Position numbers and translations under genes: made by a program
Assembly: GCF_000158955.1 (NCBI RefSeq)
Contig: NZ_GG657757.1
Coordinates: forward strand, 7,403,447-7,467,446
Reading direction: 5' to 3'
DNA from: Streptomyces viridochromogenes DSM 40736
GTDB taxonomy: Bacteria; Actinomycetota; Actinomycetes; Streptomycetales; Streptomycetaceae
Length of the DNA: 64,000 bases
Notes under the pieces: generated by a model
What the model was told of the DNA's origin: nothing
What the model saw: only the letters and a program-made list of their open reading frames with translations
The model's database searches: none
Part shown: positions 33,483-42,496 of the stretch, in pieces
Position numbering within the stretch: position 1 is the first letter of the stretch
Layout: the number at the start of each line of letters is the position of its first letter

Positions 33483-35525
33483 GTGCGCATCAACCACAAC
33501 CCGCTCGCCGCCGTCCGCAACCTCGGCATCCTCGCCCACGTGGACGCCGGCAAGACCACCGTCACCGAACGGATCCTGTTCGCCACCGGAACCACGCACA
33601 AACGCGGCGAGGTCCATGACGGCACGACCGTCACCGACTTCGACCCGCAGGAACGGGACCGGGGCATCACCATCTTCGCCGCGGCGGTGAGCTGCGCCTG
33701 GGACGGTCACCGGATCAACCTGATCGACACCCCTGGGCACGTCGACTTCGCCGACGAGGTCGAGCGTGCGCTGCGCGTCCTCGACGGGGCCGTGGCCGTG
33801 TTCGACGCGGTGGCCGGGGTCGAACCGCAGAGCGAGTCGGTGTGGCGGCAGGCCGACCGGCACGGCGTTCCGAGGATCGCCTTCGTCAACAAGATGGACC
33901 GCGCCGGTGCCGACCTCGACGCGGCCGTCACGTCGATCCGGGAGCGACTCCATCCGGCCCCGCTGGTGGTGCAGCTGCCGATCGGCTCGGAGGACACCTT
34001 CGCCGGTGTCGTCGACCTCGTCCGCATGCGCGCCCTGGTGTGGTCCGACGGCGACGCCTTCGAGGAAGCGCCGGTGCCGGACGGCCTGCGGGGCGAAGCC
34101 CTCGCACGCCGCCGGGCGCTGGAGGAGGCTGTGGCGGAACTCCATCCGGGAGCCCTGGAGGAGTTCTGCGACACCGGCACGCTCTCCGAGCGGACGCTCT
34201 CCTCGGCGCTGAGGGAGCTGACCCGGGACGGTGCCGGAGTGGTCGTGCTGTGCGGCTCCGCCTACCGCAATCGCGGGGTCGAGCCCCTGCTCGACGCGGT
34301 CGTGGCCTACCTGCCGTCGCCACTGGACGTGCCGCCGGTCCGGGGCGCCCACGACGGTGACGAGCAGGAGCGGCCCGCCGACCCGGCGGCTGCGCCTGCC
34401 GCCCTCGCGTTCAAGGTGCACGCCACCCCGACGGGACGGCTGACCTACCTGCGGATCTACTCCGGGACCATCGAGAAGGGAGACACCCTGTGGGACGCGA
34501 GCGCGGGACGCACCGAGCGGATCGGACGGATCCTGCGCGTCCAGGCCGACCGGCACGCACCGCTGGACCGGGCCGTCGCCGGGGACATCGTCGCCGTCGT
34601 GGGGCTCAAGTCGGCCCGCGCCGGCTCGACCCTGTGCGCGCCGGACGCCCCGCTCGTGCTGGAGCCTGCGGGTGTGCCCGAGCCGGTGGTGTCGGTCGCG
34701 GTCGAGCCCCGCGGGGCCGGTGACACCGACCGACTGGCCACGGGGCTGGCGCGGCTCACCGAGGAGGATCCCTCGCTGGTCGTACGGACCGATCCGGAGA
34801 CCGGGCAGACCGTGCTGTCGGGCATGGGCGAACTGCACCTGGAGGTGGCGGTGGAGAAGCTCCGGCGCGAGCTGGGGCTGGAGGTCAACGTAGGGCGCCC
34901 CCGGGTCAGTTACCGCGAGACCGTCGGCCGGGGCGTGTCCGGACTGGTGTACCGGCACGTCAAACAGGACGGCGGGGCGGGGCAGTTCGCCCATGTCGTG
35001 CTCGACGTGGAGCCGCTCGCGGACGGCGGTTTCGAGTTCCGCTCGGCCGTCGTCGGCGGGCGCGTGCCGCAGGAGTACGTCCGGGCGGTCGAGGCCGGAT
35101 GCCGGGACGCCCTCACCGAGGGGCCGCTCGGCGGGCACCCGGTGACCGGGCTGCGGGTCACGCTCACCGACGGTTCGACGCATGTGAAGGACTCCTCGGA
35201 CACGGCGTTCCGCACGGCCGGCCGGCTCGGCCTCCGGGAGGCGATGCGCGCCTGCGCGATGGTCCTGCTGGAGCCGGTGGTCGAGGTCACGGTCACCGTG
35301 CCCGAGGACGCGGTGGGCGGAGTGCTCGGCGACCTCGCCGCCCGGCGCGGCAAGGTCACCGGCTCGGACACCCGGGCGGGTGCCGCGGTCGTCACCGCCA
35401 CCGTGCCGCTGGCCGAACTGTTCGGCTACGCGACCCGGTTGCGCAGCCGCACCCAGGGCCGCGGCACCTTCACGGCCCGGCCCACCGGCTATGCGCCGGC
35501 GCCGGTCGTGACACCGGTGCGGTAG
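33483..35525 (+). CDS. Elongation factor G-like GTPase (second EF-G/ribosomal protection-type paralog)
   Basis: A 680-residue translational GTPase. G1 AHVDAGKTT, switch region RGITI, G3 DTPGHVDF, G4 NKMDRAGAD and CGSAYRNRGVE are all intact. Domain II follows (FKVHATPTGRLTYLRIYSG), then GMGELHLEVAVEKL, the domain IV start RVSYRETV, and a C-terminal VPEDAVGGVLGDLAARRGKV. It is shorter than housekeeping EF-G (~700). S. coelicolor carries a comparable paralog in this region (from memory). It might translocate under stress or give antibiotic tolerance by freeing ribosomes. It is not clearly a Tet(M)-type protein. A possible leader peptide and attenuator precede the GTG start, and a 13-bp terminator follows. 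Confidence 0.85.
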   Translation: MRINHNPLAAVRNLGILAHVDAGKTTVTERILFATGTTHKRGEVHDGTTVTDFDPQERDRGITIFAAAVSCAWDGHRINLIDTPGHVDFADEVERALRVLDGAVAVFDAVAGVEPQSESVWRQADRHGVPRIAFVNKMDRAGADLDAAVTSIRERLHPAPLVVQLPIGSEDTFAGVVDLVRMRALVWSDGDAFEEAPVPDGLRGEALARRRALEEAVAELHPGALEEFCDTGTLSERTLSSALRELTRDGAGVVVLCGSAYRNRGVEPLLDAVVAYLPSPLDVPPVRGAHDGDEQERPADPAAAPAALAFKVHATPTGRLTYLRIYSGTIEKGDTLWDASAGRTERIGRILRVQADRHAPLDRAVAGDIVAVVGLKSARAGSTLCAPDAPLVLEPAGVPEPVVSVAVEPRGAGDTDRLATGLARLTEEDPSLVVRTDPETGQTVLSGMGELHLEVAVEKLRRELGLEVNVGRPRVSYRETVGRGVSGLVYRHVKQDGGAGQFAHVVLDVEPLADGGFEFRSAVVGGRVPQEYVRAVEAGCRDALTEGPLGGHPVTGLRVTLTDGSTHVKDSSDTAFRTAGRLGLREAMRACAMVLLEPVVEVTVTVPEDAVGGVLGDLAARRGKVTGSDTRAGAAVVTATVPLAELFGYATRLRSRTQGRGTFTARPTGYAPAPVVTPVR

Positions 35526-35530
35526 TACGG

Positions 35531-35562
35531 CACCGGCCCCTCCGGAAGAGGAGGGGCCGGTG
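35531..35562 (+). terminator. 13-bp terminator after the EF-G paralog
   Basis: CACCGGCCCCTCC and GGAGGGGCCGGTG pair perfectly around a 6-base loop, six bases after the stop codon. Confidence 0.8.
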
Positions 35563-35659
35563 TCCCTCAGGGGGCCGACACACCGTGGACGGCACGCCGT
35601 ACTCCGCCCCGGTGGAATTCCGGTTGCCCCGGGCACCGCCTCGTGCCAACCTCGCGATC

Positions 35660-36508
35660 ATGCCCACCTTCACCGCCTCCGACGGCACCACCCTCGCCTA
35701 CCACGTGACGGGCGACGGCCCGCCCCTGGTCTGCCTCCCAGGGGGTCCCATGCAGGACTCCGTGTATCTGGGGGAGTTGGGGGGCCTGACAGCCCACCGC
35801 ACCCTGATTCGGCTGGACCTCAGGGGCACCGGCCGGTCCGCGGTACCGGGGGACACGGCGTCGTACCGCTGCGACCGGCAGGTCGCGGATGTCGAGGCGC
35901 TGCGCGAGGAGTTGGGGCTGGAGCGGATGGACCTGCTCGCTCACTCGGCCGGTGCGAACCTGGCCGCGCTGTACACGGCCCGCCACCCGGACCGCGTGGC
36001 GCGGCTCGCCCTCGTCACGCCCAGCGTCTTCGCCGTCGGCCTCGGCATCACGGCCGAGGACCGGCTGCAGACGGCACGCCTGCGCCGGGACGAACCCTGG
36101 TTCGCCCCGGCGTACGCGTCCCTGGAGGCGATCACGTCCGGCCGGGCGACGGCGGACGACTGGGGCGCCGTCGCCCCGTTCTGGTACGGCCGCTGGGACG
36201 ACGCGGCGCGGGCGTTCCGCGCGGCGGAGGAGCACCAGCGCAACGACGAGGCCGCGGCCCTGTACGCCTCCGACGGCGCCTTCGATCACGACGCGACCCG
36301 GGCCGCCCTCGCCTCGTTCTCCTCGCCAGTACTCGTCCTCGCCGGGGAGTACGACGTGGCGGGGCCCGCGCGAGTGATGAAGGAGTACGCGGGCCTCTTC
36401 CCGAGGGCTGAACTGGCCGTGCAGGACGGGGCCGGGCATTTTCCCTGGCTCGACGGTCCGCAACGGTTCGTCAGCGCCTTGGCGGCCTTTCTGGACGAGG
36501 CCGGGTAG
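35660..36508 (+). CDS. Alpha/beta hydrolase
   Basis: A 282-residue alpha/beta-hydrolase fold protein. TTLAYHVTGDGPPLVCLPGG carries the oxyanion region, LDLRGTGRS follows strand 4, the nucleophile Ser is in LLAHSAGANLAALY, the acid in VLAGEYDVAGP and the His in DGAGHFPWLDGP. The proline iminopeptidase/haloperoxidase-like subgroup is likely, but the substrate is unknown. The ATG at 35660 follows no strong ribosome site but fits the domain start. It lies alone, behind the EF-G terminator. Confidence 0.85.
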   Translation: MPTFTASDGTTLAYHVTGDGPPLVCLPGGPMQDSVYLGELGGLTAHRTLIRLDLRGTGRSAVPGDTASYRCDRQVADVEALREELGLERMDLLAHSAGANLAALYTARHPDRVARLALVTPSVFAVGLGITAEDRLQTARLRRDEPWFAPAYASLEAITSGRATADDWGAVAPFWYGRWDDAARAFRAAEEHQRNDEAAALYASDGAFDHDATRAALASFSSPVLVLAGEYDVAGPARVMKEYAGLFPRAELAVQDGAGHFPWLDGPQRFVSALAAFLDEAG

Positions 36509-36835
36509 CGTCAGCGGTCAGTGAACTCCTCAATGAGCTGCTGGGCCTTCCCCGTTAGTCGCCGTGGTGCACGCCCTCAACCCGCACGTCAATCCGAACC
36601 GCAACGGCTGGTCGTTCTGGATCGTCACGGCCACGGGGCAACTGCTGCAGAGCATTCGGTAGCGGGCGGCAGCTCGGTTCGCGCCTCGCTTCGCAGTCCC
36701 GTCACCACCAGGACGATGACGGGACAGGTGACTTTGCCGTGTTCACCGTCATGAGCCTCGACCGGAGCGAGAGGCCGCGACGGGCTGGGTGGGGCGTCCT
36801 CCGGACAACTCGCCCCAGCCGGCGCCACGAGTCAC
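36509..36835. other. ~330-bp stretch with a small gene remnant
   Basis: A plus-strand frame to the stop at 36660-36662 reads VHALNPHVNPNRNGWSFWIV and ends TATGQLLQSIR. This looks like the C-terminal end of a real protein (an NGWxFW-type ending), but there is no start or upstream domain. The remaining ~170 bp before the HD-domain gene show no feature. Confidence 0.5.
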
Positions 36836-37447
36836 CTACGTACCGGCCACCCGCAGGATGCTGCCGCCGCACGGTACCGGCCGGGTGAGATCGGGGTCAC
36901 CGAACTCCGCGCGCAGGGCCTGGAAGAGGGTCACCTTGTCCGCACCGAAGCGGCGGACGTGGGCGGCGTATTCGTCGGGGGAGAGGAATGCCGACGGCCG
37001 GGACTTGGTGTGGAACTTGTCCGCGTACATCACCAGCCTCTCCTCCTCCGTCACCGCCAGGTAGTCGGCGGGAGGGAGGGGCAGACCCTGACTCACGATG
37101 TCGTGCCGCGTGAGTCCCACGCCGGTGTGGTGGGAGCAGAAGCGGCGGAGGGCCACGGGGAAGCCCTCCGCTTCGAGGATCTCGTGGCCGAGCAGTCCGT
37201 GCCGGATGTAGTTCTCGTGGTCCAGCCTTCCGTCGTCCCCGTAGAGGCGGTAGACGCCGATGTCGTGGAGGAGGCAGCCGGCGCGGACCAGTTCGGCATC
37301 GAGATGAGCGAAGCGGGGCGCGGAGAGGAGCTGCTCGGCGATCCCCCAGACGATCTCGCAGTGCGTGTGGACGAGCGTGAACGCCTCGGCGGTGGGCGCG
37401 TGCTTCTCGTGCAGCGCTCGGATCTCTGCGGGGCCCGGAATGCTCAC
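36836..37447 (-). CDS. HD-domain phosphohydrolase-like protein
   Basis: A 203-residue HD-superfamily protein. The metal residues are suggested by the first His in VHTHCEIVWGIAEQL, the HD pair in GCLLHDIGVYRLYG, and later HHTG and an Asp in MYADKFHTKS. Such proteins hydrolyse phosphate esters of nucleotides or related metabolites. GTG 37447 is preferred because residues before it look like non-conserved upstream sequence. No cotranscribed neighbour is apparent; the gene before it reads the other way and the one after diverges. Confidence 0.8.
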   Translation of the reverse strand: MSIPGPAEIRALHEKHAPTAEAFTLVHTHCEIVWGIAEQLLSAPRFAHLDAELVRAGCLLHDIGVYRLYGDDGRLDHENYIRHGLLGHEILEAEGFPVALRRFCSHHTGVGLTRHDIVSQGLPLPPADYLAVTEEERLVMYADKFHTKSRPSAFLSPDEYAAHVRRFGADKVTLFQALRAEFGDPDLTRPVPCGGSILRVAGT

Positions 37448-37621
37448 CGGGGGAGCGTAACAACCACCGGTCCCGCACGGTCGGCCAGTTCCCACGCCGT
37501 CTGTTTTCACGCGATCGGGTGAGGCTGCGGAGAAGCGGGCACGGGCTGGGACCGCGGGCCGTTCGAGCTGGTGACGGGGGGTTCTCGTCCATCGCCATCA
37601 CGACAACAGCCGGAGCACACC

Positions 37622-38164
37622 ATGGGCCTGACTTTCCACCGCAACCCGGACGGCACCACGACCGGGCGCAACGAGGCCAACGGCTTCACCGTGACGCACG
37701 CCGAAGAAGAAGAGGTGAAGCGGCAGTTGTACGAGGACGCCGGGTGGGAGTACACGCCTCCACCGCCTCCTGTTCCGCCCGGATTTTATCGATTCTCTCT
37801 GGTGCACGACGAGTTCCGGTCCTCCGGGTTCGGGGACGAGAGGTATGCGGGGCTGCGGGCGCGTCCGCCGGAGGGGTGCGTGGCGGTCGACTGGGGATGC
37901 TTCGCCCTCGAGTGCGAGCGGCCGGGGAAGACGCTCATGGACGCGGTCGCCGGTACCGTCGCGGAGGTTCGCCGGGAGCACGGGCTGGTGATGAACAGCC
38001 TGGGCGTCGAGAAGCCCCAGGAGTGGTTCGACGCGGACAACAAGAACGGATACGCGGCGGAGATCGTCGCGCACCTGGTGCTGATGGCCGCTGACCGCGC
38101 CCGACTGCTCGGGTATCGGCGCAAGGACGTGGTCCGGCTACTCGATGCCACCGGGATCGAGTAG
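37622..38164 (+). CDS. Hypothetical protein, 180 residues
   Basis: A protein not assigned to a named family. It starts MGLTFHRNPDGTTTGRNEAN behind GGAGC, has a proline cluster (YTPPPPPVPPG) at about residues 47-57, then a globular part with RPPEGCVAVDWGCFALE and a helical C-terminus (EIVAHLVLMAADRARLLGYR). No signal peptide or membrane helix. Coding is supported by the ribosome site, the codon bias and a sharply bounded frame. It is flanked by a divergent HD-domain gene and a convergent ATPase. Confidence 0.7.
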   Translation: MGLTFHRNPDGTTTGRNEANGFTVTHAEEEEVKRQLYEDAGWEYTPPPPPVPPGFYRFSLVHDEFRSSGFGDERYAGLRARPPEGCVAVDWGCFALECERPGKTLMDAVAGTVAEVRREHGLVMNSLGVEKPQEWFDADNKNGYAAEIVAHLVLMAADRARLLGYRRKDVVRLLDATGIE

Positions 38165-38214
38165 CCGGTGGGGTGGATCAGCGGTCCCTGACCCCGTTGG
38201 CGGTGTGGTGCGCC

Positions 38215-39177
38215 TCAGGGCAGGAGAGCGGCCGGCCCCGGGACGAAGTCCGGATCCACCTGCGCCGCCAGATCCTCCCCCGTGCGGGCATCCGCCCACG
38301 CCCGGGCGTTGCGCAGGTGGAACTCGACCGCGTGGCGGTGGAGGCGGTCCCAGTCGCGGGGGCGGGAGTCCACGGCCTCGCGGAGGACGGTGAGGGCGTG
38401 CCGGTTGTGCGGCTCCAATGACGCCAGCGCGTCCGGGCCGGACTCGGTGCGGCCCTGCTCCGCCGCGCGGACCCAGGGCGAGTGCACCAGGTGGGTCAAC
38501 AGGTCGTCACCGACCTGTTCCTTGAGGAAGAGCAGGTCGTCCTCGCAGGTCACCTTGTTGCCGATGACCGCGATGCGGATGCCGAACCGTTCCGCGTGGT
38601 CACGGTACTGGCGGTAGACCGAAACACCCTTGCGGGTGGGTTCAGCAACCAGGAAGGTGAGGTCGAAGCGGGTGAACAGGCCCGAGGCGAAGGCGTCCGC
38701 GCCCGCCGTCATGTCGACGACGACGTACTCGCCGGGCCCGTCCACGAGGTGACCGAGGTACAGCTCGACCGCGCCGAGCTTGGAGTGGTAGCAGGCCACG
38801 CCCAGGTCGGACTCGTCGAACTCGCCCGTGACCATGAGCGGGACACCACCCGCGCGGCCGACGTGCCGGGCGTGCAGCTCGTCGTCGCCGAGCGGGCGGA
38901 GCAGGCGGGAGCCCCGTCCCGGCGGGGTCGTCTTGATCATCACCTCGGGGGAGGCGATGCGGGGGTTCGTGCCGCGCAGAAGGCCTTTGACCGCGTCCAG
39001 ATGCTCGCCCAGGGGAGTGGCGGGCCGCTCCTCGCCGCCCAGAGCCTCGGCCAGGTGCTGGTTGATGTCGCCGTCGATGGCGAGGACCGGGGCGCCGGAG
39101 CGCGCCAGGTGACGGGAGAAGAGTGCCGACAACGTGGTCTTGCCGCTGCCACCCTTGCCGACGAACGCGACCCTCAC
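38215..39177 (-). CDS. CooC/ParA-like ATP-binding protein
   Basis: A 320-residue deviant-Walker P-loop ATPase. MRVAFVGKGGSGKTTLSALF is the P-loop, LAIDGDINQHLAEALGG follows, YVVVDMTAGADAFASGLF is the Walker B-like part, and IAVIGNKVTCEDD and LVAEPTRKGVSVYRQY complete the CooC/ArsA-like fold. CooC proteins help insert nickel into CO dehydrogenase, and ParA-like relatives do other jobs; no CO dehydrogenase is in the window. It faces a nickel/peptide-type solute-binding lipoprotein across an AT-rich gap, so a metal link is a reasonable guess but not shown. Confidence 0.8.
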   Translation of the reverse strand: MRVAFVGKGGSGKTTLSALFSRHLARSGAPVLAIDGDINQHLAEALGGEERPATPLGEHLDAVKGLLRGTNPRIASPEVMIKTTPPGRGSRLLRPLGDDELHARHVGRAGGVPLMVTGEFDESDLGVACYHSKLGAVELYLGHLVDGPGEYVVVDMTAGADAFASGLFTRFDLTFLVAEPTRKGVSVYRQYRDHAERFGIRIAVIGNKVTCEDDLLFLKEQVGDDLLTHLVHSPWVRAAEQGRTESGPDALASLEPHNRHALTVLREAVDSRPRDWDRLHRHAVEFHLRNARAWADARTGEDLAAQVDPDFVPGPAALLP

Positions 39178-39314
39178 GACCGTCCCGCCTTTTTGAAAAT
39201 GGATGTCATGTAGTTAGGTTTAGGGAGTGATCGTCACCACTGTCAAATTCCTTGGGCCGTTAGGGGTCGCCTTGATGTAATCACCTTGATGCATATGCTG
39301 TGCAAGTGCGTGTC
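39178..39314. promoter_or_regulatory. AT-rich divergent promoter region
   Basis: The gap between the CooC-like ATPase and the solute-binding lipoprotein is markedly A+T-rich for this genome. It contains TTAGGTTTAGG at 39216-39226 (like one half of an iron-regulator box), TGAAAATGGATGTCA nearby (one half like a Zur box) and the palindrome GCATATGC. None is a full match to a known box, so metal control is only a possibility. Confidence 0.4.
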
Positions 39315-40814
39315 ATGAGCATCAAGAGTCCGTTCCGCTTCCTCGCCGCCCTCGTCCTCGTCCCGGGCCTGACCGGCTGCTTCGCCTCCCCGGGCGGGGG
39401 GTCGTCGCCGGACGGCGGGCCGTTCGGCTCCCGGCTGCGTGTCGCCCTCGCCTTCCCGCCCGCCGAGAACTTCTCACCGTACGGAGCCGACGCGACCCTG
39501 CTGAGCCGGCTCGGCGTCACCGAGGGGCTGACCGCCCTGGACGCCAACGGAGGCGCGAGCCCCGCGCTCGCCCGGTCCTGGCACCGGGAGGGCGACCGCA
39601 CCTGGCGGTTCACCCTGCGCGAAGCCACCTTCCACGACGGCACGGACGTCACCCCGTCGGCAGTGGCCGAGGCGCTCACCCGCGCCACGAAGGCGAAGCC
39701 CGCGCCCGCCGCCCTCGCCGGTGTCCGCCTCACCGCGAAGCCCGACGGCGACCGTGGCATACGCATCACCACCACCGCCGCCGCCGACCCCGTCCTGCCC
39801 ATGCGGCTGTCCAGCCCGAGCCTGGCGATCCTCTCCCCGAAGGCGTACGGCAAGGGCAACCCCGACCCGGTCGGAACCGCCATCGGGCCCTTCGAGATCA
39901 CGAAGGTGAGCGGCGGCGGCTCCGCCTCCCTCGACCGCTTCGACGACTACTGGGGCGGCCGCGCCCACGCCTCCGGCATCGACGCGCGCTTCGTCAAGGA
40001 CGGCACCGCGCGAGCCAACGCGGTGCGCACCGGCGACGTCGACATCGCCGAGGCGCTCCCCGTCGCCCAGGCCGCCACGCTCGACAAGGCCACCCTCCAG
40101 GAAGCCGGCACCACCCGCACCACCAGCCTGCAACTCAACACCCGCTCCGGGCCCTTCCAGGACCCGAAGCTGCGGGCCGCCGCCCGCGAGGCGGTCGACA
40201 CCTCCACCCTCGTCAAGGGCGTCTTCGAGGGCTACGCCGACCCGGGCGCGGGCCTCTACGGCCCCGCCGTCACCTGGGCCGAGAGCAAGCGCGTGAAGCC
40301 GACCGGACGCGCGGACGCGGCCCGGCCCGACGGTGCGCGGATCACCCTCGCCACCTACGACAACCGGCCCGAGCTCCCCGAAGTCGCCCAGGTGGTGCAA
40401 CAGCAACTCGAGAAGGCCGGCTTCGAGGTGAAGCTCGAAGTGCGCGAGTACTCACGGCTGGAGAGCGACGCGCTGGCCGGGAAGTTCGACGCGTTCATCG
40501 GCGCCCGCAACAGCCTCCTGGACACCGGCGACCCCGTCGGCATCCTCGCCGGCGACTACACCTGCGACGGCGGCTACAACCTGGCGCTGCTGTGCGACAA
40601 GAACGTCGACCGGGCCGTCGAGAAGGCCGACGCCACCGACGGCACCGGCGAGCGGCAGGACGCGGCCATGGCCGCCGAGGCCGAGATCCTCGGCACCGAC
40701 GCGGTCGTGCCGCTCGCCCACCAGCGGATCATCGCGGGTGTCTCCACCAAGGTCAGGGGCGTCGTGCTCGACCCGTACGAGCGGACCCTCGTGAATGCCG
40801 GCACGCGTCGCTGA
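39315..40814 (+). CDS. Solute-binding lipoprotein, family 5 (peptide/nickel type), orphan
   Basis: A 499-residue extracellular solute-binding protein. The N-terminus is a lipoprotein signal with lipobox LTGCFAS, so it is anchored outside the cell. SBP_bac_5 features are EGLTALDANGGASPALARSW, WRFTLREATFHDGTDVTPSA, GPFEITKVSGG and LDRFDDYWGGRA. The family binds oligopeptides, nickel complexes or metallophores for ABC import. No permease or ATPase genes are next to it, so it must use a transporter encoded elsewhere. ATG 39315 is chosen over an upstream GTG because it starts the signal peptide. Confidence 0.85.
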   Translation: MSIKSPFRFLAALVLVPGLTGCFASPGGGSSPDGGPFGSRLRVALAFPPAENFSPYGADATLLSRLGVTEGLTALDANGGASPALARSWHREGDRTWRFTLREATFHDGTDVTPSAVAEALTRATKAKPAPAALAGVRLTAKPDGDRGIRITTTAAADPVLPMRLSSPSLAILSPKAYGKGNPDPVGTAIGPFEITKVSGGGSASLDRFDDYWGGRAHASGIDARFVKDGTARANAVRTGDVDIAEALPVAQAATLDKATLQEAGTTRTTSLQLNTRSGPFQDPKLRAAAREAVDTSTLVKGVFEGYADPGAGLYGPAVTWAESKRVKPTGRADAARPDGARITLATYDNRPELPEVAQVVQQQLEKAGFEVKLEVREYSRLESDALAGKFDAFIGARNSLLDTGDPVGILAGDYTCDGGYNLALLCDKNVDRAVEKADATDGTGERQDAAMAAEAEILGTDAVVPLAHQRIIAGVSTKVRGVVLDPYERTLVNAGTRR

Positions 40815-40826
40815 CCTGCGGGTCAG
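40811..40826. terminator. Short hairpin holding both stops of a convergent pair
   Basis: CTGACC and GGTCAG flank TGCG. The TGA of the lipoprotein gene and the antisense TGA of the RidA gene both lie inside the arms. Confidence 0.35.
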
Positions 40827-41224
40827 GCGGGCAGTTTCGTGTCGACCACGCAGCTGATCTCCACGACCTGTCCGGGGAAGGTCAGTTCGGTGACCCCGAG
40901 GGCCGTGCTGACCGGGCGGTGGTCGCCGAAGTACGCCCGGTTGGCTTCCGCCACCGCGCCGGCGTTCTTCACCAGGCCCACCACGTACAGCGTCTGCGAG
41001 ACGATCTGGTTGCGTGTGACGCCGTAGTGGGCCAGGACCCTGTCGATGTTGGCGTGGGTCCGCTCCAGCTGGGCGGCGAAGTCGTCCGTGGGACGGAAGG
41101 TGCCCGCCTCGTCGAACGCGAGCTGCCCGGAGACGTGGATCAGATCGCCGGACCTGATCGCCTGCGCGTAGCCGAAATGGCTCTCGGCCGGGATGGCATG
41201 GTCGTAGACATCGGGAGTGGTCAC
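40823..41224 (-). CDS. RidA-family protein
   Basis: A 133-residue RidA/YjgF/UK114-type protein. FGYAQAIRSGDLIHVSGQLA is the classic start, followed by QLERTHANIDRVLAHYGV, and ALGVTELTFPGQVVEISCVV at the C-terminus; the usual catalytic Arg near the end is absent or shifted (VVDTKLPA). Relatives deaminate reactive enamines/imines or act in degradation pathways. GTG 41224 follows AGGACAGGAA. It is divergent from an HxlR-type regulator 115 bp away, which probably controls it. Confidence 0.83.
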   Translation of the reverse strand: MTTPDVYDHAIPAESHFGYAQAIRSGDLIHVSGQLAFDEAGTFRPTDDFAAQLERTHANIDRVLAHYGVTRNQIVSQTLYVVGLVKNAGAVAEANRAYFGDHRPVSTALGVTELTFPGQVVEISCVVDTKLPA

Positions 41225-41339
41225 CGTTCCTGTCCTTCCGTCGAGCATGCACGGGCGTGCTCTCTTGTGGTTACTCGGAAACCGTAGGAGAGTGGGCGCC
41301 GAGCTGGAAGAACGCACTTTTCGGTGACAGGGGAACCAG

Positions 41340-41723
41340 ATGGTGACCAAGCAGCAACTGAGCGGGCTGCCCGAGGACGCGGACCTGAGAAGGGCGGACT
41401 CCCTGGCGCGGGAGATCTTCTCGGACGTGGCCAACAAGTGGGCGCTGCTCATCATCGAGGCCCTCGGCGAACGCACCCTGCGCTTCAGCGAGTTGCGCGA
41501 CGAGGTCGAGGGCGTCAGTCACAAGATGCTCACCCAGAACCTGCGGATGCTGGAGCGCAACGGCCTCGTCGACCGGAAGGTGCACCCGACCGTGCCGCCG
41601 AAGGTCGAGTACACGCTGACCGAGCCGGGCCGGGCCCTGCGCGCCACGGTGGATCTGCTCTGCGGCTGGACCAACCAGTACCTGGGTCACATCGAGGCGG
41701 CGCGCGGGCGGTTCGGCAGCTGA
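41340..41723 (+). CDS. HxlR-family transcriptional regulator
   Basis: A 127-residue winged-helix protein of the HxlR family. NKWALLIIEALGERTLRFSE is the first helical part, LRDEVEGVSHKMLTQNLRML the recognition helix, and RKVHPTVPPKVEYTLTEPGR the wing. Such regulators often respond to aldehydes, quinones or redox state. It is divergent from the RidA gene and convergent with the CDP-alcohol phosphatidyltransferase gene; the stops of the latter pair lie in a short GCTGAC/GTCAGC hairpin at 41719-41739. The most likely target is the RidA gene. Confidence 0.87.
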   Translation: MVTKQQLSGLPEDADLRRADSLAREIFSDVANKWALLIIEALGERTLRFSELRDEVEGVSHKMLTQNLRMLERNGLVDRKVHPTVPPKVEYTLTEPGRALRATVDLLCGWTNQYLGHIEAARGRFGS

Positions 41724-41734
41724 CCGGCCGGGCG

Positions 41735-42496
41735 TCAGCCCGCGACCAGCTCCCGCACCTGCCGCGGCGACGGGGCTTCCTCGACCCGCGAGGTCCGGTA
41801 CAGCCACAGCACATCCCGTCCGAACGACCACACCAGCAGGCCCAGAGCCAGGGCCGCCACCCCGAAGTTGACCGCGTACGGCAGCAGGTCGGCGCCCGCC
41901 AGCAGCAGGAGCACGCCCTGGAGCGCCGCGACCGTCTTGCGGGCGGTGCTCGGCGGGAGCGCCGCGGTCAGCCAGGGCCACACCCGGGCGGCGCCGACGA
42001 AGACGTACCGCATACCGCCGATCAGCAGCACCCATAGGCCCAGTTGCATCGACACGTACACGCTGAGCACCAGGATCAGGAACGCGTCGACCTCCATGTC
42101 GAAGCGCGCGCCCAGCGGGGTCGAGGTGCCGGTGCGGCGGGCCACCTTGCCGTCGACGCCGTCGAGGATCAGGGCCACCGCCGTCAGGCCGACGAACAGC
42201 GACACCGGCGGCGAACTCTGGAAGGAGTCCGCGACCAGCGCGGTGACCCCGCCGACGAGCGTGGCCCGGCCGAGGGTGACCCGGTTCGCCGCGCCGAAGC
42301 TGCGCAGCCGGGAGCGGTGCAGGGCCCGGGAGAGCACCGCCCAGGTGGCGAACGCGAACGCGAGGCCGCTCAGCCAGCCCGCCGGGCCCATCCCGATCGC
42401 CGTGCCGATCAGGGCCAGCAGCAGGACCTGCACGCCCGCCCCCAGGGCGGTCTCCTGCTGTACGAGCCTCGCGTCGTAAGTGTTGTTCAGGGCCAC
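41735..42496 (-). CDS. CDP-alcohol phosphatidyltransferase family membrane protein
   Basis: A 253-residue polytopic membrane protein with the family motif LDGVDGKVARRTGTSTPLGA followed by RFDMEVDAF, i.e. DGxxDGxxAR then GxxxD. About six hydrophobic helices. It would move a phosphoalcohol from a CDP-linked donor to an acceptor alcohol, as in phospholipid or phospho-head-group synthesis. GTG 42496 follows GGAGGGTGT. It is divergent from the Zn-type dehydrogenase at the edge of the unusual cluster, so it may or may not belong to it. The acceptor is unknown. Confidence 0.83.
   Translation of the reverse strand: MALNNTYDARLVQQETALGAGVQVLLLALIGTAIGMGPAGWLSGLAFAFATWAVLSRALHRSRLRSFGAANRVTLGRATLVGGVTALVADSFQSSPPVSLFVGLTAVALILDGVDGKVARRTGTSTPLGARFDMEVDAFLILVLSVYVSMQLGLWVLLIGGMRYVFVGAARVWPWLTAALPPSTARKTVAALQGVLLLLAGADLLPYAVNFGVAALALGLLVWSFGRDVLWLYRTSRVEEAPSPRQVRELVAG

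Noticed and set aside
33483..35525. Calling the EF-G paralog a tetracycline resistance protein
   Set aside because: The domain order is that of EF-G and nothing in the sequence alone separates a resistance role from a stress or paralog role.
39206..39226. Full iron or zinc regulator boxes upstream of the solute-binding gene
   Set aside because: Only one half of each palindrome resembles the known boxes, so only a low-confidence promoter note was kept.
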